DNA of 64,000 nucleotides from VAZQ01 sp963753575 (GTDB lineage: Bacteria; Pseudomonadota; Alphaproteobacteria; Rhizobiales; Xanthobacteraceae). Made by a program: the position numbers and the translations under genes. The stretch covers positions 4,402,001-4,466,000 of the forward strand of contig CAVWCR010000003.1 of assembly GCA_963753575.1 (NCBI GenBank). Reading direction: 5' to 3'. The first letter of the stretch is position 1. Each line of letters opens with the position of its first letter. The notes below the pieces were generated by a model. That model searched no databases. It was given only the letters and a program-made list of their open reading frames with translations, and was not told the DNA's origin. Shown piece after piece: positions 20,101 through 27,889 of this stretch.

Positions 20101-20265
20101 AGTGCCGCCGATTTGAAGTTCTCAATGCCGCTCGCGGCAAGCGCTGCTAGGAACTTCAATTCGGAAAGCGGCACTAGAATCATAGAGTTGCTAGTGCCCT
20201 CTTGCTTCCGAAGTTCGTGTTAGAGGTTGCCGCTACGACTCAACGAACTTCGCAAGCGGGGCACT
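20101..20265 (+). repeat. Composite palindromic element, copy 2 (module A then module B)
   Basis: Same order as copy 1. Module A 20101-20177 begins AGTGCCGCCGATTTGAAG and ends GCGGCACTAG; its arms have a small deletion so the pairing is imperfect. Linker AATCATAGAGTTG. Module B 20191-20265 begins CTAGTGCC, with arms CTTCCGAAGTTCGT and ACGAACTTCGCAAG (one mismatch). Module B ends only 7 bp before the ccmA start codon, so the hairpin probably forms the ccmA leader. Confidence 0.88.
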
Positions 20266-20272
20266 TGTCCGG

Positions 20273-20887
20273 ATGGATCTGATGCGGCTTGAGGCAGCTG
20301 ACCTCGCCTGTATCCGCGGGGGCCGGCAGGTCTTTTCGGGCGTCGGTTTCGCGGTGGCAGCCGGCGAGGCGCTCACCGTCACCGGGCCCAACGGGGCTGG
20401 CAAATCGACGTTGTTGCGGCTCCTGGCCGGGCTGCTGTGGCCGCTTAGCGGAACCTTCAGCCTCGAGGGTGGCGACCCGGAGTTGACCGTGGCCGAGCAG
20501 GCCCACTATCTCGGCCACCAGGACGCTCTCAAGCCTGCCCTTACGGTGACCGAAAACCTGGATTTCTGGCTGCGTTTCCTGAGCGGGCAGGAGGCCGATG
20601 TGACACCCGCGCTTGCGGCCGTCGGTCTCGACGGCATCGCGGGGTTGCCGGCAGGCTATCTCTCGGCCGGACAGCGCCGGCGGCTCTCGATCGCCCGCCT
20701 GATCGCGGTCAAGCGCCCGCTCTGGCTGCTCGATGAGCCTGCGTCCGCCCTCGACACCGCCGCGCAGGCGACGCTTGCGGGGCTGATGCGCGCGCATCTC
20801 AGTGCCGGCGGCCTGATCGTTGCCGCGGTGCACGGCCCGATCGGGCTCGATCGAGCGGCGGAGTTGAGCCTGGGGGGCGTCCGATGA
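20273..20887 (+). CDS. ccmA: Heme exporter ATP-binding protein CcmA
   Basis: ATPase of the CcmABCD complex, which releases holo-CcmE during System I cytochrome c maturation. The 204 residues contain Walker A GPNGAGKST, the ABC signature LSAGQRRRLSIARL (a CcmA-typical variant of LSGGQ) and Walker B LWLLDEPASALD. Two candidate starts exist, ATG 20273 and ATG 20282; neither has a classic ribosome site because a palindromic repeat ends at 20265. The stop overlaps ccmB by four bases (ATGA). First gene of ccmABCDG. Confidence 0.95.
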   Translation: MDLMRLEAADLACIRGGRQVFSGVGFAVAAGEALTVTGPNGAGKSTLLRLLAGLLWPLSGTFSLEGGDPELTVAEQAHYLGHQDALKPALTVTENLDFWLRFLSGQEADVTPALAAVGLDGIAGLPAGYLSAGQRRRLSIARLIAVKRPLWLLDEPASALDTAAQATLAGLMRAHLSAGGLIVAAVHGPIGLDRAAELSLGGVR

Positions 20888-21552
20888 CCGCGCTCGCGGC
20901 GCTGCTGGTTCGCGACATGCGGCTCGCCGTACGGATCGGCGGCAGCGCGCTGATTGGCGTCCTGTTCTTCCTGCTGGTGGTCGCGATCGTACCTTTCGCG
21001 ATCGGCCCGGATCTCGCGCTGCTCGCGCGCATCGGACCGGCGATCCTCTGGCTTGGCGCGCTGCTCGCGAGCCTCCTGGGGCTCGACCGGCTGATTGGCG
21101 CCGACTACGAGGACGGCTCGCTCGACCTCATCCTTTCAGCCCGCACCCCGCTTGAGCTCGCGGTTGCCACCAAGGCGGTGGCCCATTGGCTCACCACCGG
21201 GCTGCCGCTCGTGGCCGCGACGCCGCTTCTGGGGCTTCTGCTGAACCTCGACCCGAAGGCGACCGGCGCGGTGGCGCTCACGCTCCTCGCCGGCACACCC
21301 GCGCTGACCTTTATCGGGCTGGTCGGGGCTGCGCTCACGGTTGCGCTGCGGCGCGGCGGGCTTCTGCTCGCGGTGCTGATCCTGCCGCTGACCATCCCGG
21401 TCCTGATTTTCGGGGTGGCGGCTTCGAACGCCGCTATCGTGGGACCGGTCCCGTTCGGGACACCGTTCACGATTTTGTGTGCGCTGACGCTGATGAGCGC
21501 CGTCGTCGGCCCGGTCGCGGCCGCCGCCGCGCTCCGGCAGGGCCTCGACTGA
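20884..21552 (+). CDS. ccmB: Heme exporter permease CcmB
   Basis: Membrane subunit of the CcmAB ABC module, 222 residues with six predicted TM helices. Family features are LLVRDMRLAVRIGGSAL at the N terminus, the cytoplasmic loop DRLIGADYEDGSLDLILSAR, and GLVGAALTVALRRGGLLLAV later. Overlaps ccmA by ATGA, so coupled. A 54-bp gap separates it from ccmC. Confidence 0.95.
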   Translation: MTALAALLVRDMRLAVRIGGSALIGVLFFLLVVAIVPFAIGPDLALLARIGPAILWLGALLASLLGLDRLIGADYEDGSLDLILSARTPLELAVATKAVAHWLTTGLPLVAATPLLGLLLNLDPKATGAVALTLLAGTPALTFIGLVGAALTVALRRGGLLLAVLILPLTIPVLIFGVAASNAAIVGPVPFGTPFTILCALTLMSAVVGPVAAAAALRQGLD

Positions 21553-21606
21553 CTCCACCCGGGCAGGCACATTGCGCCACCCTCATTGCGTTTCTAATGT
21601 AGAGCG

Positions 21607-22341
21607 ATGCCACTCATCGACCTTGCCAATCCGTCCCGTTTCCTGGCGCTGTCCGGGCGGCTGCTGCCATGGCTGTCGGCCGCGACGCTGCTCGCCTTCG
21701 CGTTCGGGATCGCCCAGGTGATCGGCGCGCCCGACGACTACCAGCAGGGCGCGACCGCCAAGATCATGTATATCCACGTGCCATCGGCCTGGCTCTCGAT
21801 GTTCATCTGGACGACGATGAGCGTCGCGGCGCTTGGCACGCTGGTGTGGCGCCATCCACTCGCCGACGTCGCCGCCAAGGCGGCCGCGCCGATCGGCGCC
21901 GCTTTGACGCTGCAGTGCCTCGTCACCGGCATGCTCTGGGGCCGGCCGATGTGGGGCACCTACTGGGTCTGGGACGGGCGGCTCACCTCGGTGCTGGTGC
22001 TGTTCCTGATGTATCTCGGCGTGCTCGCGCTCTGGCGCACGATCGAGGAGCCCGCGCGCGCCGCCCGCGCGGTGGCCATCCTCACGCTCGTTGGCTTGAT
22101 CAACCTGCCGATCATCAAGTTCTCGGTCGACTGGTGGAGCACGCTGCACCAGCCGGCGTCGGTGTTCCGCATGGGCGGTCCCACCATTCACCCGTCCATC
22201 CTGGTTCCGCTGCTGGTGATGGCGGTTGCCTTCTTGCTCCTGTTTCTCACGCTGCATCTTGCCGCCATGCGCAACGAGATCATGCGGCGGCGCGTGCGCA
22301 CCCTGATGCTGATGCAGGCGGACGCGGCGGTCGGGCGTTGA
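21607..22341 (+). CDS. ccmC: Heme-handling protein CcmC
   Basis: Six-TM heme-handling protein that presents heme to CcmE; 244 residues. The tryptophan-rich WWD-type motif is WGTYWVWDGRLTS (116-128). Histidine H57 (MYIHVPSAW) and the histidine in WWSTLHQPASVFRMGGP are the expected heme ligands. The ribosome site is weak. It is followed after 5 bp by ccmD. Confidence 0.96.
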   Translation: MPLIDLANPSRFLALSGRLLPWLSAATLLAFAFGIAQVIGAPDDYQQGATAKIMYIHVPSAWLSMFIWTTMSVAALGTLVWRHPLADVAAKAAAPIGAALTLQCLVTGMLWGRPMWGTYWVWDGRLTSVLVLFLMYLGVLALWRTIEEPARAARAVAILTLVGLINLPIIKFSVDWWSTLHQPASVFRMGGPTIHPSILVPLLVMAVAFLLLFLTLHLAAMRNEIMRRRVRTLMLMQADAAVGR

Positions 22342-22346
22342 TTAAG

Positions 22347-22541
22347 ATGGATCTCGGTCCGCACGCGGCCTTCATCGTTGGCGCCTACGCGGTCGCCCTC
22401 CTGATTGTCGCCGCATTGATCGCGTGGGTTCTCATCGACAATCGGCGGCAGCGGCGGAATCTGTCCGACCTCGAAGCGCGCGGCATCACGCGTCGTTCCG
22501 AGCGCGCGAGCGAGAAGCGGCCAAGCGAGAAGGCCAAGTGA
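22347..22541 (+). CDS. ccmD: Heme exporter small protein CcmD
   Basis: Small single-TM subunit that joins CcmABC and helps release holo-CcmE. The ATG at 22347 gives 64 residues: MDLGPHAAFIVGAYAVALL, a TM helix continuing into WVLIDNRRQRRNLSDLEARG, then a charged tail. The pattern of one helix followed by a basic juxtamembrane segment and L-x-x-L-E is typical of CcmD. It lies 5 bp after ccmC and 22 bp before ccmG. Confidence 0.93.
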   Translation: MDLGPHAAFIVGAYAVALLIVAALIAWVLIDNRRQRRNLSDLEARGITRRSERASEKRPSEKAK

Positions 22542-22563
22542 GACACGGCAAAGTGAGACGGCC

Positions 22564-23187
22564 ATGAGCGTGACGGCGAACGACGACACGAACAAGGCAG
22601 ACGGGACTAACTCAGGCAGCCGCCGGCGCGGCATCCTGGCGTTCATTCCGCTCGTCGTCTTCCTCGGCTTGGCGGGGCTATTCCTCATCCGGCTTGGCGC
22701 CGGCGATGCTTCGCGCATCCCGTCCGCCCTGATCGGGCATCCAGCGCCCGTGACTGTGCTACCGGGTGTGGCCGGCCTCGAACGCGACGGCAAGCCGGTC
22801 CCCGGCCTCAACGCCGAGACCTTCAAGGGCGGGGTCACGGTGCTCAACGTCTGGGCGTCGTGGTGCGTGCCCTGCCGCGATGAGGCGCCGCTTCTGGTCA
22901 CGCTTGCGCGCGACCAGCGCGTCCGCATCGTCGGCATCAACTACAAGGACTCGCCCGAGAATGCGCGGCGCTTCCTTGCCCGCTACGGCAATCCGTACGC
23001 CGCCAGCGGCGCCGATGGCAGCGGCCGCGCCTCGATCGAATGGGGCGTCTACGGCGTGCCGGAAACCTTCGTTGTCGGGCGCGACGGCCACATCGCCTAT
23101 AAGCTGATCGGGCCGATCGAGCCGGTCAATCTGGAGAAGACGCTCAAGCCCGAGATCGAGAAGGCGCTGGCGGCGCCGGCATCGTGA
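22564..23187 (+). CDS. ccmG: Thiol:disulfide interchange protein CcmG/DsbE
   Basis: Membrane-anchored periplasmic thioredoxin that keeps the CXXCH heme-binding cysteines of apocytochrome c reduced. The 207 residues have one TM anchor (ILAFIPLVVFLGLAGLFLI) and the active site WASWCVPC (C101, C104), with GVYGVPETFVVGRDG carrying the cis-proline. It ends the ccmABCDG block. ccmE, ccmF and ccmH are not here, so they must be elsewhere. It is convergent with ispZ, ending 3 bases from it. Confidence 0.95.
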   Translation: MSVTANDDTNKADGTNSGSRRRGILAFIPLVVFLGLAGLFLIRLGAGDASRIPSALIGHPAPVTVLPGVAGLERDGKPVPGLNAETFKGGVTVLNVWASWCVPCRDEAPLLVTLARDQRVRIVGINYKDSPENARRFLARYGNPYAASGADGSGRASIEWGVYGVPETFVVGRDGHIAYKLIGPIEPVNLEKTLKPEIEKALAAPAS

Positions 23188-23190
23188 TCA

Positions 23191-23832
23191 TCAGCGCTCT
23201 TTCGCCTCCGCCGGCTCGTCAACGGCGTATTTGGTCAAGAGCGGATACTGCAACGCCGCGAACACGAAGGTCAGCGGCAACACGCCGAACACCTTGAAAG
23301 CCACCCAGACGTCAGTCGACTGCGTGCGCCAGACCGCCTCGTTGAGCACCGCGAGCACGAAGAAGAACAGCGCCCAGCGCACGGTGAGCTTGCGCCAGCC
23401 CTCCGCGGTGAGGTTGAACACCGAATCGAAAACCATGCCAAGCAGCGGCTTGCCGAAGGCGAGCCCGCCCAGGAGCACGGTGCCGAACAAGACGTAGATG
23501 ATGGTCGGCTTGAGCTTGATGAACAATTCATCCTGCAGGATGAGCGTCGCGCCGCCGAACACCACCACCACGATGGCGGTGACAAGGGGCATCACCGGCA
23601 GGTGCCGAGTCATGGCGTAGCTGATCGCAAGCGCGAGCAGCACCGCCGGGATGAATACTGCGGTCGCGGTGAAGATACCGGCGTGCGGACCGGCAATGAG
23701 CTTCGCCGGCAGAAACGGGGCGAGCAGCGGCGCGAACAGCGCCGGGCGCGTGTTGGCGAGAAAGAACAGGAGCAGAGGCCCGAGATCGAGCGCGAGCTTG
23801 AGCCCGGGAGAAAGCTTTGGCTTTTCGGTCAT
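23191..23832 (-). CDS. yciB: Inner-membrane protein YciB / septation protein A (IspZ family)
   Basis: Integral membrane protein of the YciB/IspZ family, implicated in envelope and septum integrity. I choose ATG 23832 (MTEKPKLSPGLKLALDLGPLLLFFLAN) because homologues begin there, giving 213 residues; a TTG at 23868 preceded by GGAAG is an alternative. Five TM segments are visible, with DLGPLLLFFLANTRPALF, VFGGATLILQDELFIKLKPT and NEAVWRTQSTDVWVAFKVFG as family signatures. Lies 46 bp after ftsY on the same strand, probably one operon. Confidence 0.93.
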   Translation of the reverse strand: MTEKPKLSPGLKLALDLGPLLLFFLANTRPALFAPLLAPFLPAKLIAGPHAGIFTATAVFIPAVLLALAISYAMTRHLPVMPLVTAIVVVVFGGATLILQDELFIKLKPTIIYVLFGTVLLGGLAFGKPLLGMVFDSVFNLTAEGWRKLTVRWALFFFVLAVLNEAVWRTQSTDVWVAFKVFGVLPLTFVFAALQYPLLTKYAVDEPAEAKER

Positions 23833-23878
23833 GCGTTGATTCTTGCACCGTCTAGGTTTGTCACTCAACTACTTCCGG

Positions 23879-24805
23879 TTACTCCGCACCCGCAATGGCG
23901 CGCGCGAAATCGGCCGCCGCGAACGGGGCGAGGTCCTCGACCCCCTCGCCTACCCCGATGAAATGTACCGGCAGGCGGTATTTCTCAGCGATCGCGACCA
24001 GAATGCCGCCGCGCGCAGTGCCGTCGAGCTTGGTCATCGCGAGCCCGGTGACGCCCGCGGTCTTGAGAAACACCTCGACTTGCGACAGCGCGTTCTGACC
24101 GACCGTCGCGTCGAGCACGAGCAGCACCGCATGCGGGGCCGCGGCGTCAACCTTCTTCATCACCCGCACGATCTTCTCAAGCTCGTCCATCAGCTCGGTT
24201 CGGTTCTGCAGGCGGCCGGCGGTATCGACAAGCAGCACGTCGGCGCCCTGCGTGCGCGCCGCCTGCAACGCATCGAACGCGAGCCCGGCCGCGTCCGCGC
24301 CTTGTTCGCGCGCAATCACCGGCGCGCCCACGCGCGCGCCCCAGATCTTGAGCTGCTCGATCGCGGCCGCCCGGAAAGTATCGCCGGCCGCCAGCATCAC
24401 CGACTTGCCGTCGGCTCGGAAGCGCGCCGCAAGCTTGCCGATGGTCGTGGTCTTGCCCGAGCCGTTGACGCCGACCACCAGGATCACGAACGGCTTGGCG
24501 CCCCCGACCGTCAGCGGCTTGGCGACGGGGCTGAGCACCTTCTCGACCTCGGCAATGAGCGCCGCCTTTGCCTCGTCGAGGTTGCGGTAGCGCCCCTCGC
24601 CCATCGTGATCGCCAACCGGGCCGAGACGTCGACGCCGAGGTCGGCGCGAATGAGCGTCTCCTCGATCTCCACGATCCGTTCGGGCGAAAGCGGACCGCG
24701 CATCACGAGGTCGGAGATCGCCTGGCCGATCGAGCCGGAGGTGCGCTTGAGCCCGCCGGTGAGGCGGCCCCACCACGAGCCGGTCTTCTGGGTGCTGTCA
24801 TTCAT
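23879..24805 (-). CDS. ftsY: Signal recognition particle receptor FtsY
   Basis: SRP receptor GTPase that docks ribosome-SRP complexes at the membrane. The 308 residues have the N domain (GLKRTSGSIGQAISDLV) and G domain: P-loop GVNGSGKTT (112-120), AAGDTFRAAAIEQLK (insertion box), DTAGRLQN and TKLDGTARGG. The acidic A domain is very short. The ATG overlaps the ATG of a possible longer start of the divergent pseudouridine synthase (CATG). In relatives it follows mtaB-dapF, here separated by two genes. Confidence 0.97.
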   Translation of the reverse strand: MNDSTQKTGSWWGRLTGGLKRTSGSIGQAISDLVMRGPLSPERIVEIEETLIRADLGVDVSARLAITMGEGRYRNLDEAKAALIAEVEKVLSPVAKPLTVGGAKPFVILVVGVNGSGKTTTIGKLAARFRADGKSVMLAAGDTFRAAAIEQLKIWGARVGAPVIAREQGADAAGLAFDALQAARTQGADVLLVDTAGRLQNRTELMDELEKIVRVMKKVDAAAPHAVLLVLDATVGQNALSQVEVFLKTAGVTGLAMTKLDGTARGGILVAIAEKYRLPVHFIGVGEGVEDLAPFAAADFARAIAGAE

Positions 24806-24833
24806 GTCGGGGGCCGTGATAGCGGTTTCGTCG

Positions 24834-25565
24834 ATGAACGCAAAGCTCGACCCCGAAGAGATGGTGGCCCGGCTCCTCTACCGCGATGGGCTGATGCTGG
24901 TGATCGACAAACCGGCAGGCATCGCGGTCCACCGCGGCCCCAAGGGCGGCGAAAGCCTGGAGGACCATTTCGGAGCGCTGCGCTTCGGGCTGCCGCGCGC
25001 GCCGGCGCTCGCCCACCGGCTCGATCGCGAGACCTCGGGTTGCCTGGTGCTCGGCCGCCATCGCAAGGCGCTCGCCACGCTCGGGCGGCTGTTCAAGAAC
25101 GGAGCCATCGGCAAGTGCTACTGGGCGGTGGTGGAAGGCGGCCCGGCCGAAGACGAGGGCGTGATCGACCTGCCGCTTGGCCGCCGCGACGAAAGCCGCG
25201 GCTGGTGGATGAAACCCGATCCGGCAGGACAGCCGGCGGTGACCAAGTGGAAGGTCATGGGGCGCGCCCACACCGCTGCCGCGTCTCATGAGCACCTCAC
25301 CTGGCTCGCGCTCGAACCCGTCACCGGCCGCACCCATCAGCTGCGCGTGCATTGCGCCGCGCAAGGCTTTCCGATCGTCGGCGATACCATCTATGGCAAC
25401 TCGCCGCGCCTCGGCGGCCCGCCGCTGCACCTTCATTCACGCGAGATCGTGGTGCCGCTCTACAAGAACCGCGACCCGATCAAGGTGACGGCGCCGGTGC
25501 CGCTCGCGTTGCAGGTTCGCCTCTACGCCTGCGGCTGGCAGGGCGAGGTGTTCACGCTGGTGTAG
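24834..25565 (+). CDS. RluA-family pseudouridine synthase
   Basis: Pseudouridine synthase acting on rRNA or tRNA uridines. The catalytic motif is HRLDRETSG (61-69, D64), preceded by VIDKPAGIAVHRGPKGGESL and followed by GRTHQLRVHCAAQGFPIVGD, the RluA hallmarks. ATG 24834 gives 243 residues without an S4 domain. ATG 24804 would add ten residues and overlap the ftsY start; neither has a clear ribosome site. The stand-alone architecture resembles the RluA/TruC-like subgroup, but the exact target base cannot be named. Confidence 0.9.
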   Translation: MNAKLDPEEMVARLLYRDGLMLVIDKPAGIAVHRGPKGGESLEDHFGALRFGLPRAPALAHRLDRETSGCLVLGRHRKALATLGRLFKNGAIGKCYWAVVEGGPAEDEGVIDLPLGRRDESRGWWMKPDPAGQPAVTKWKVMGRAHTAAASHEHLTWLALEPVTGRTHQLRVHCAAQGFPIVGDTIYGNSPRLGGPPLHLHSREIVVPLYKNRDPIKVTAPVPLALQVRLYACGWQGEVFTLV

Positions 25566-25612
25566 GGCCTTTTGTTGCCAGTCCCGCCAGTTAGCGTACC
25601 CGCAAACTCTCG

Positions 25613-25725
25613 GTTGTCGTCCCCGCGAAGCGCCCTGCCCTTTCGATATGGCACCACAGTGAGACACTGAGAGCCCTGTGTTTATGGGTCCCCGCCTTGG
25701 CGGGGACGACAATGGAGAGGCCGTG
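25613..25725 (+). repeat. GTCGTCCCCGC palindromic repeat, copy 1
   Basis: Between the pseudouridine synthase and the oxidase gene. GTCGTCCCCGCG at 25616 pairs with GGCGGGGACGAC ending at 25710, and an inner hairpin GTCCCCGCCTTGGCGGGGAC lies at 25688-25707. The TTATGGGTCCC block and a GGAGAG tail match the copy at 54742. This type of repeat, with TCGTCCCCGC and GGGGACCCATA blocks, is widespread in Bradyrhizobium-like genomes. Confidence 0.8.
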
Positions 25726-25748
25726 CGGGAACGACAGCGGAGAGCGAA

Positions 25749-26369
25749 CTAATAGATCGTCGCCTTCAGCCGCTCGGGCGCGGTGCGATCGTGCTCGGGG
25801 CCGCCGAGCTTGCCGTCGGTGAGATCGGCCAGGATGGTGCCGGCGCTCGGCAGGCTCTTGCGCTCGACGTGGCGCGAGGCGTCCCACAGCTTCGAGCGCA
25901 CGATCGCCTTGGCGCACTGATAGAACACGCTCTCGACCGACACGACGAGCACCGAGCGCGGCGCCTTGCCGTCGACCAGGAAGCTTTGCGTCAGCTTGGG
26001 GTCGGTCGAGATCGCGGCGCGACCGGTGACCCTGATGGTCTCGCCGCAGCCCGGGATCAGGAAGAGCAGCGCAACGCGCGGATCGGCGAGAATGTTGCGC
26101 AGCGTATCGATGCGGTTGTTGCCGCGCCGGTCGGGAATGAGCAGCGTCTTCTCGTCGGCAACGCGCACGAAGCCCGGCGCATCGCCGCGCGGCGAGCAGT
26201 CGAGCCCGCCCGGCCCAGCGGAGGCGAGCGCGAAGAACGGCGCCGCCTCGATGAAAGCGCGATAGGGCGCTGTGATGTGGTCGGTCTCCTTGGCGAGCGA
26301 AGGGCCATGCGGCTCGCCATAGAGGCGCTCAAGCGCGTCGATCGAGGTGACGAGGTGGTTGTCGGCCAT
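25749..26369 (-). CDS. PPOX-type FMN-dependent flavoprotein
   Basis: Predicted FMN-binding split-barrel protein of the pyridoxamine 5'-phosphate oxidase-like superfamily. ATG 26369 (MADNHLVTSIDALERLYGEP) gives 206 residues. Barrel motifs are FFALASAGPGGLDCSPRGD, LLIPDRRGNNRIDTLRNIL and FLIPGCGETIRVTGRAAIS; these match the MSMEG_1061-like subgroup rather than PdxH. The substrate is unknown, possibly F420- or flavin-linked. It reads toward the repeat at 25613 and away from mtaB, 41 bp behind it on the same strand. Confidence 0.82.
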   Translation of the reverse strand: MADNHLVTSIDALERLYGEPHGPSLAKETDHITAPYRAFIEAAPFFALASAGPGGLDCSPRGDAPGFVRVADEKTLLIPDRRGNNRIDTLRNILADPRVALLFLIPGCGETIRVTGRAAISTDPKLTQSFLVDGKAPRSVLVVSVESVFYQCAKAIVRSKLWDASRHVERKSLPSAGTILADLTDGKLGGPEHDRTAPERLKATIY

Positions 26370-26410
26370 TGAGCGGGCTCCGGTTGCGCCGGGCACTCTA
26401 ACACGCGGCG

Positions 26411-27682
26411 TTAGCCCGCCAACAGATGTCGGCCGTCGTGACCGGCGATACACACATCAAGGACAACGCCCGCCTCCGCCGGCGCCGCCAGCCGCACTGG
26501 CGTGAAGTGCTCGGTGCGCCCGCTTTCGCGCGTCTCGACCAGCACGCTGCGGCGCGCGCCCACTTCGCGATCGAGATGGCGCGCGAGCGCCGCCGCACCC
26601 TTCTGGCGCAGCCGCGCGGCGCGCTCCTTCACAACCCCGCGCGCGACCTGCGGCATGCGCTCAGCCGGCGTGCCGGGCCGCGGCGAGAATGGAAACACAT
26701 GCAGATGGGTCAAACCGCAGTCGTCGACGAGGTCGAGTGAGCGCGTGAACATCGCCTCGGTCTCGGTCGGAAAGCCCGCGATGATGTCGGCACCGAACAC
26801 GACGTCGGGGCGCAGCCGCCGCACCTGGTCGCAAAATGTGATCGCGTCGGCGCGCAGATGCCGTCGCTTCATGCGCTTGAGGATCAAGTCGTCGCCCGCC
26901 TGCAGCGACAGATGCAGGTGCGGCATCAGCCGCGGCTCGCTAGCGAGCGCATCGAGGAGATCGCGGTCGGCCTCGACCGAATCGATGGAAGAGAGCCGCA
27001 GCCGCGGCAGTTCCGGCACGTGCTTGAGAATTTGTTTCACCAGCGTGCCGAGACGCGGCGCGCCCGGCAGATGTTCGCCATAGCTGGTGAGATCGACGCC
27101 GGTCAGCACCACCTCGCGGTAGCCGCGCTCGGCAAGCATGCGCACCTGCGCCACCACCTCGCCCATCGGCACCGAACGCGAATTGCCGCGGCCAAAAGGA
27201 ATAATGCAGAAAGTGCAGCGATGGTCGCAGCCGTTCTGCACCTGCACGATCGCACGCGTGCGGCCCTCGAAGCCGTCGATCAGATGCGGTGCGGTCTCCT
27301 GCGCCGCCATGATGTCGTTGACGAGGATCTTCTCCTCGGCCGCGAGGCCGAACACGCCGGCCGCAAACGCGCGCTGCGTCTCGCACCAGGCCGCGCCTTC
27401 GAGCTTCTCGCCATTGCCGAGCACGCGATCGACCTCGCGCATCGCGGCAAACGTCGCGGGCTCGGTCTGCGCCGCGCAGCCCGTGACCACGATGCGCGCG
27501 TTCGGCCGCTCACGCGAAACCTTGCGGATCGCCTGGCGCGCCTGCCGCACCGCTTCAGCAGTGACCGCGCAGGTGTTGACCACGACCGTATCGACAACGC
27601 CCGCCGCCTGCGCCTCACGCCTGATCGCTTCCAACTCGTAGGCGTTGAGCCGGCAGCCGAAGGTCATCACCTCGACGGTCAT
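26411..27682 (-). CDS. mtaB: tRNA t6A37 methylthiotransferase MtaB
   Basis: Radical-SAM enzyme converting N6-threonylcarbamoyladenosine 37 of tRNA to its 2-methylthio form. The first cluster cysteines are C10 (MTFGCRLN), C38 (VNTCAVT) and C69 (TGCAAQ). The radical-SAM triad is C152, C156, C159 in QNGCDHRCTFCIIPFGRG. The TRAM-like C-terminal region is present. I use ATG 27682 (MTVEVMTFGC), giving 423 residues; the frame continues upstream through a palindromic repeat, which is not coding. Same strand as dapF upstream. Confidence 0.95.
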   Translation of the reverse strand: MTVEVMTFGCRLNAYELEAIRREAQAAGVVDTVVVNTCAVTAEAVRQARQAIRKVSRERPNARIVVTGCAAQTEPATFAAMREVDRVLGNGEKLEGAAWCETQRAFAAGVFGLAAEEKILVNDIMAAQETAPHLIDGFEGRTRAIVQVQNGCDHRCTFCIIPFGRGNSRSVPMGEVVAQVRMLAERGYREVVLTGVDLTSYGEHLPGAPRLGTLVKQILKHVPELPRLRLSSIDSVEADRDLLDALASEPRLMPHLHLSLQAGDDLILKRMKRRHLRADAITFCDQVRRLRPDVVFGADIIAGFPTETEAMFTRSLDLVDDCGLTHLHVFPFSPRPGTPAERMPQVARGVVKERAARLRQKGAAALARHLDREVGARRSVLVETRESGRTEHFTPVRLAAPAEAGVVLDVCIAGHDGRHLLAG

Positions 27683-27692
27683 CTCACGGACT

Positions 27693-27887
27693 CGTGTCCC
27701 GGGCGCAGCTCCGCGCGGCCCGCGTGTTATCGTGGAACTGAGGCGCGGCAACCCGCGGTGCGCTGCCGACCCGGGACCGTTGCGATCTCTGGCGGTCCCG
27801 GATCTGCGGTGCACCACGAGCGCCATCTCCGTCACGGGCCGCGTTGCTATTGTTCATGCGCTCGCGCTGCACCGCGTCCGGGACACG
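27693..27887 (+). repeat. CGTGTCCCGGG palindromic repeat between mtaB and dapF
   Basis: About 195 bp filling the gap between dapF and mtaB. The ends are inverted: CGTGTCCCGGGCGCAGC at 27693 and CGCGTCCGGGACACG ending 27887. Internally GACCCGGGACCG and GGCGGTCCCGGATCTGCGG form a second inverted pair. Blocks TGCGGTGCACC and CTGCACCGCG are also inverted. A third, distinct palindromic family in this window, seen once here; similar CCGGGAC-type repeats are familiar from Bradyrhizobium relatives. Confidence 0.75.
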
Positions 27888-27889
27888 CA

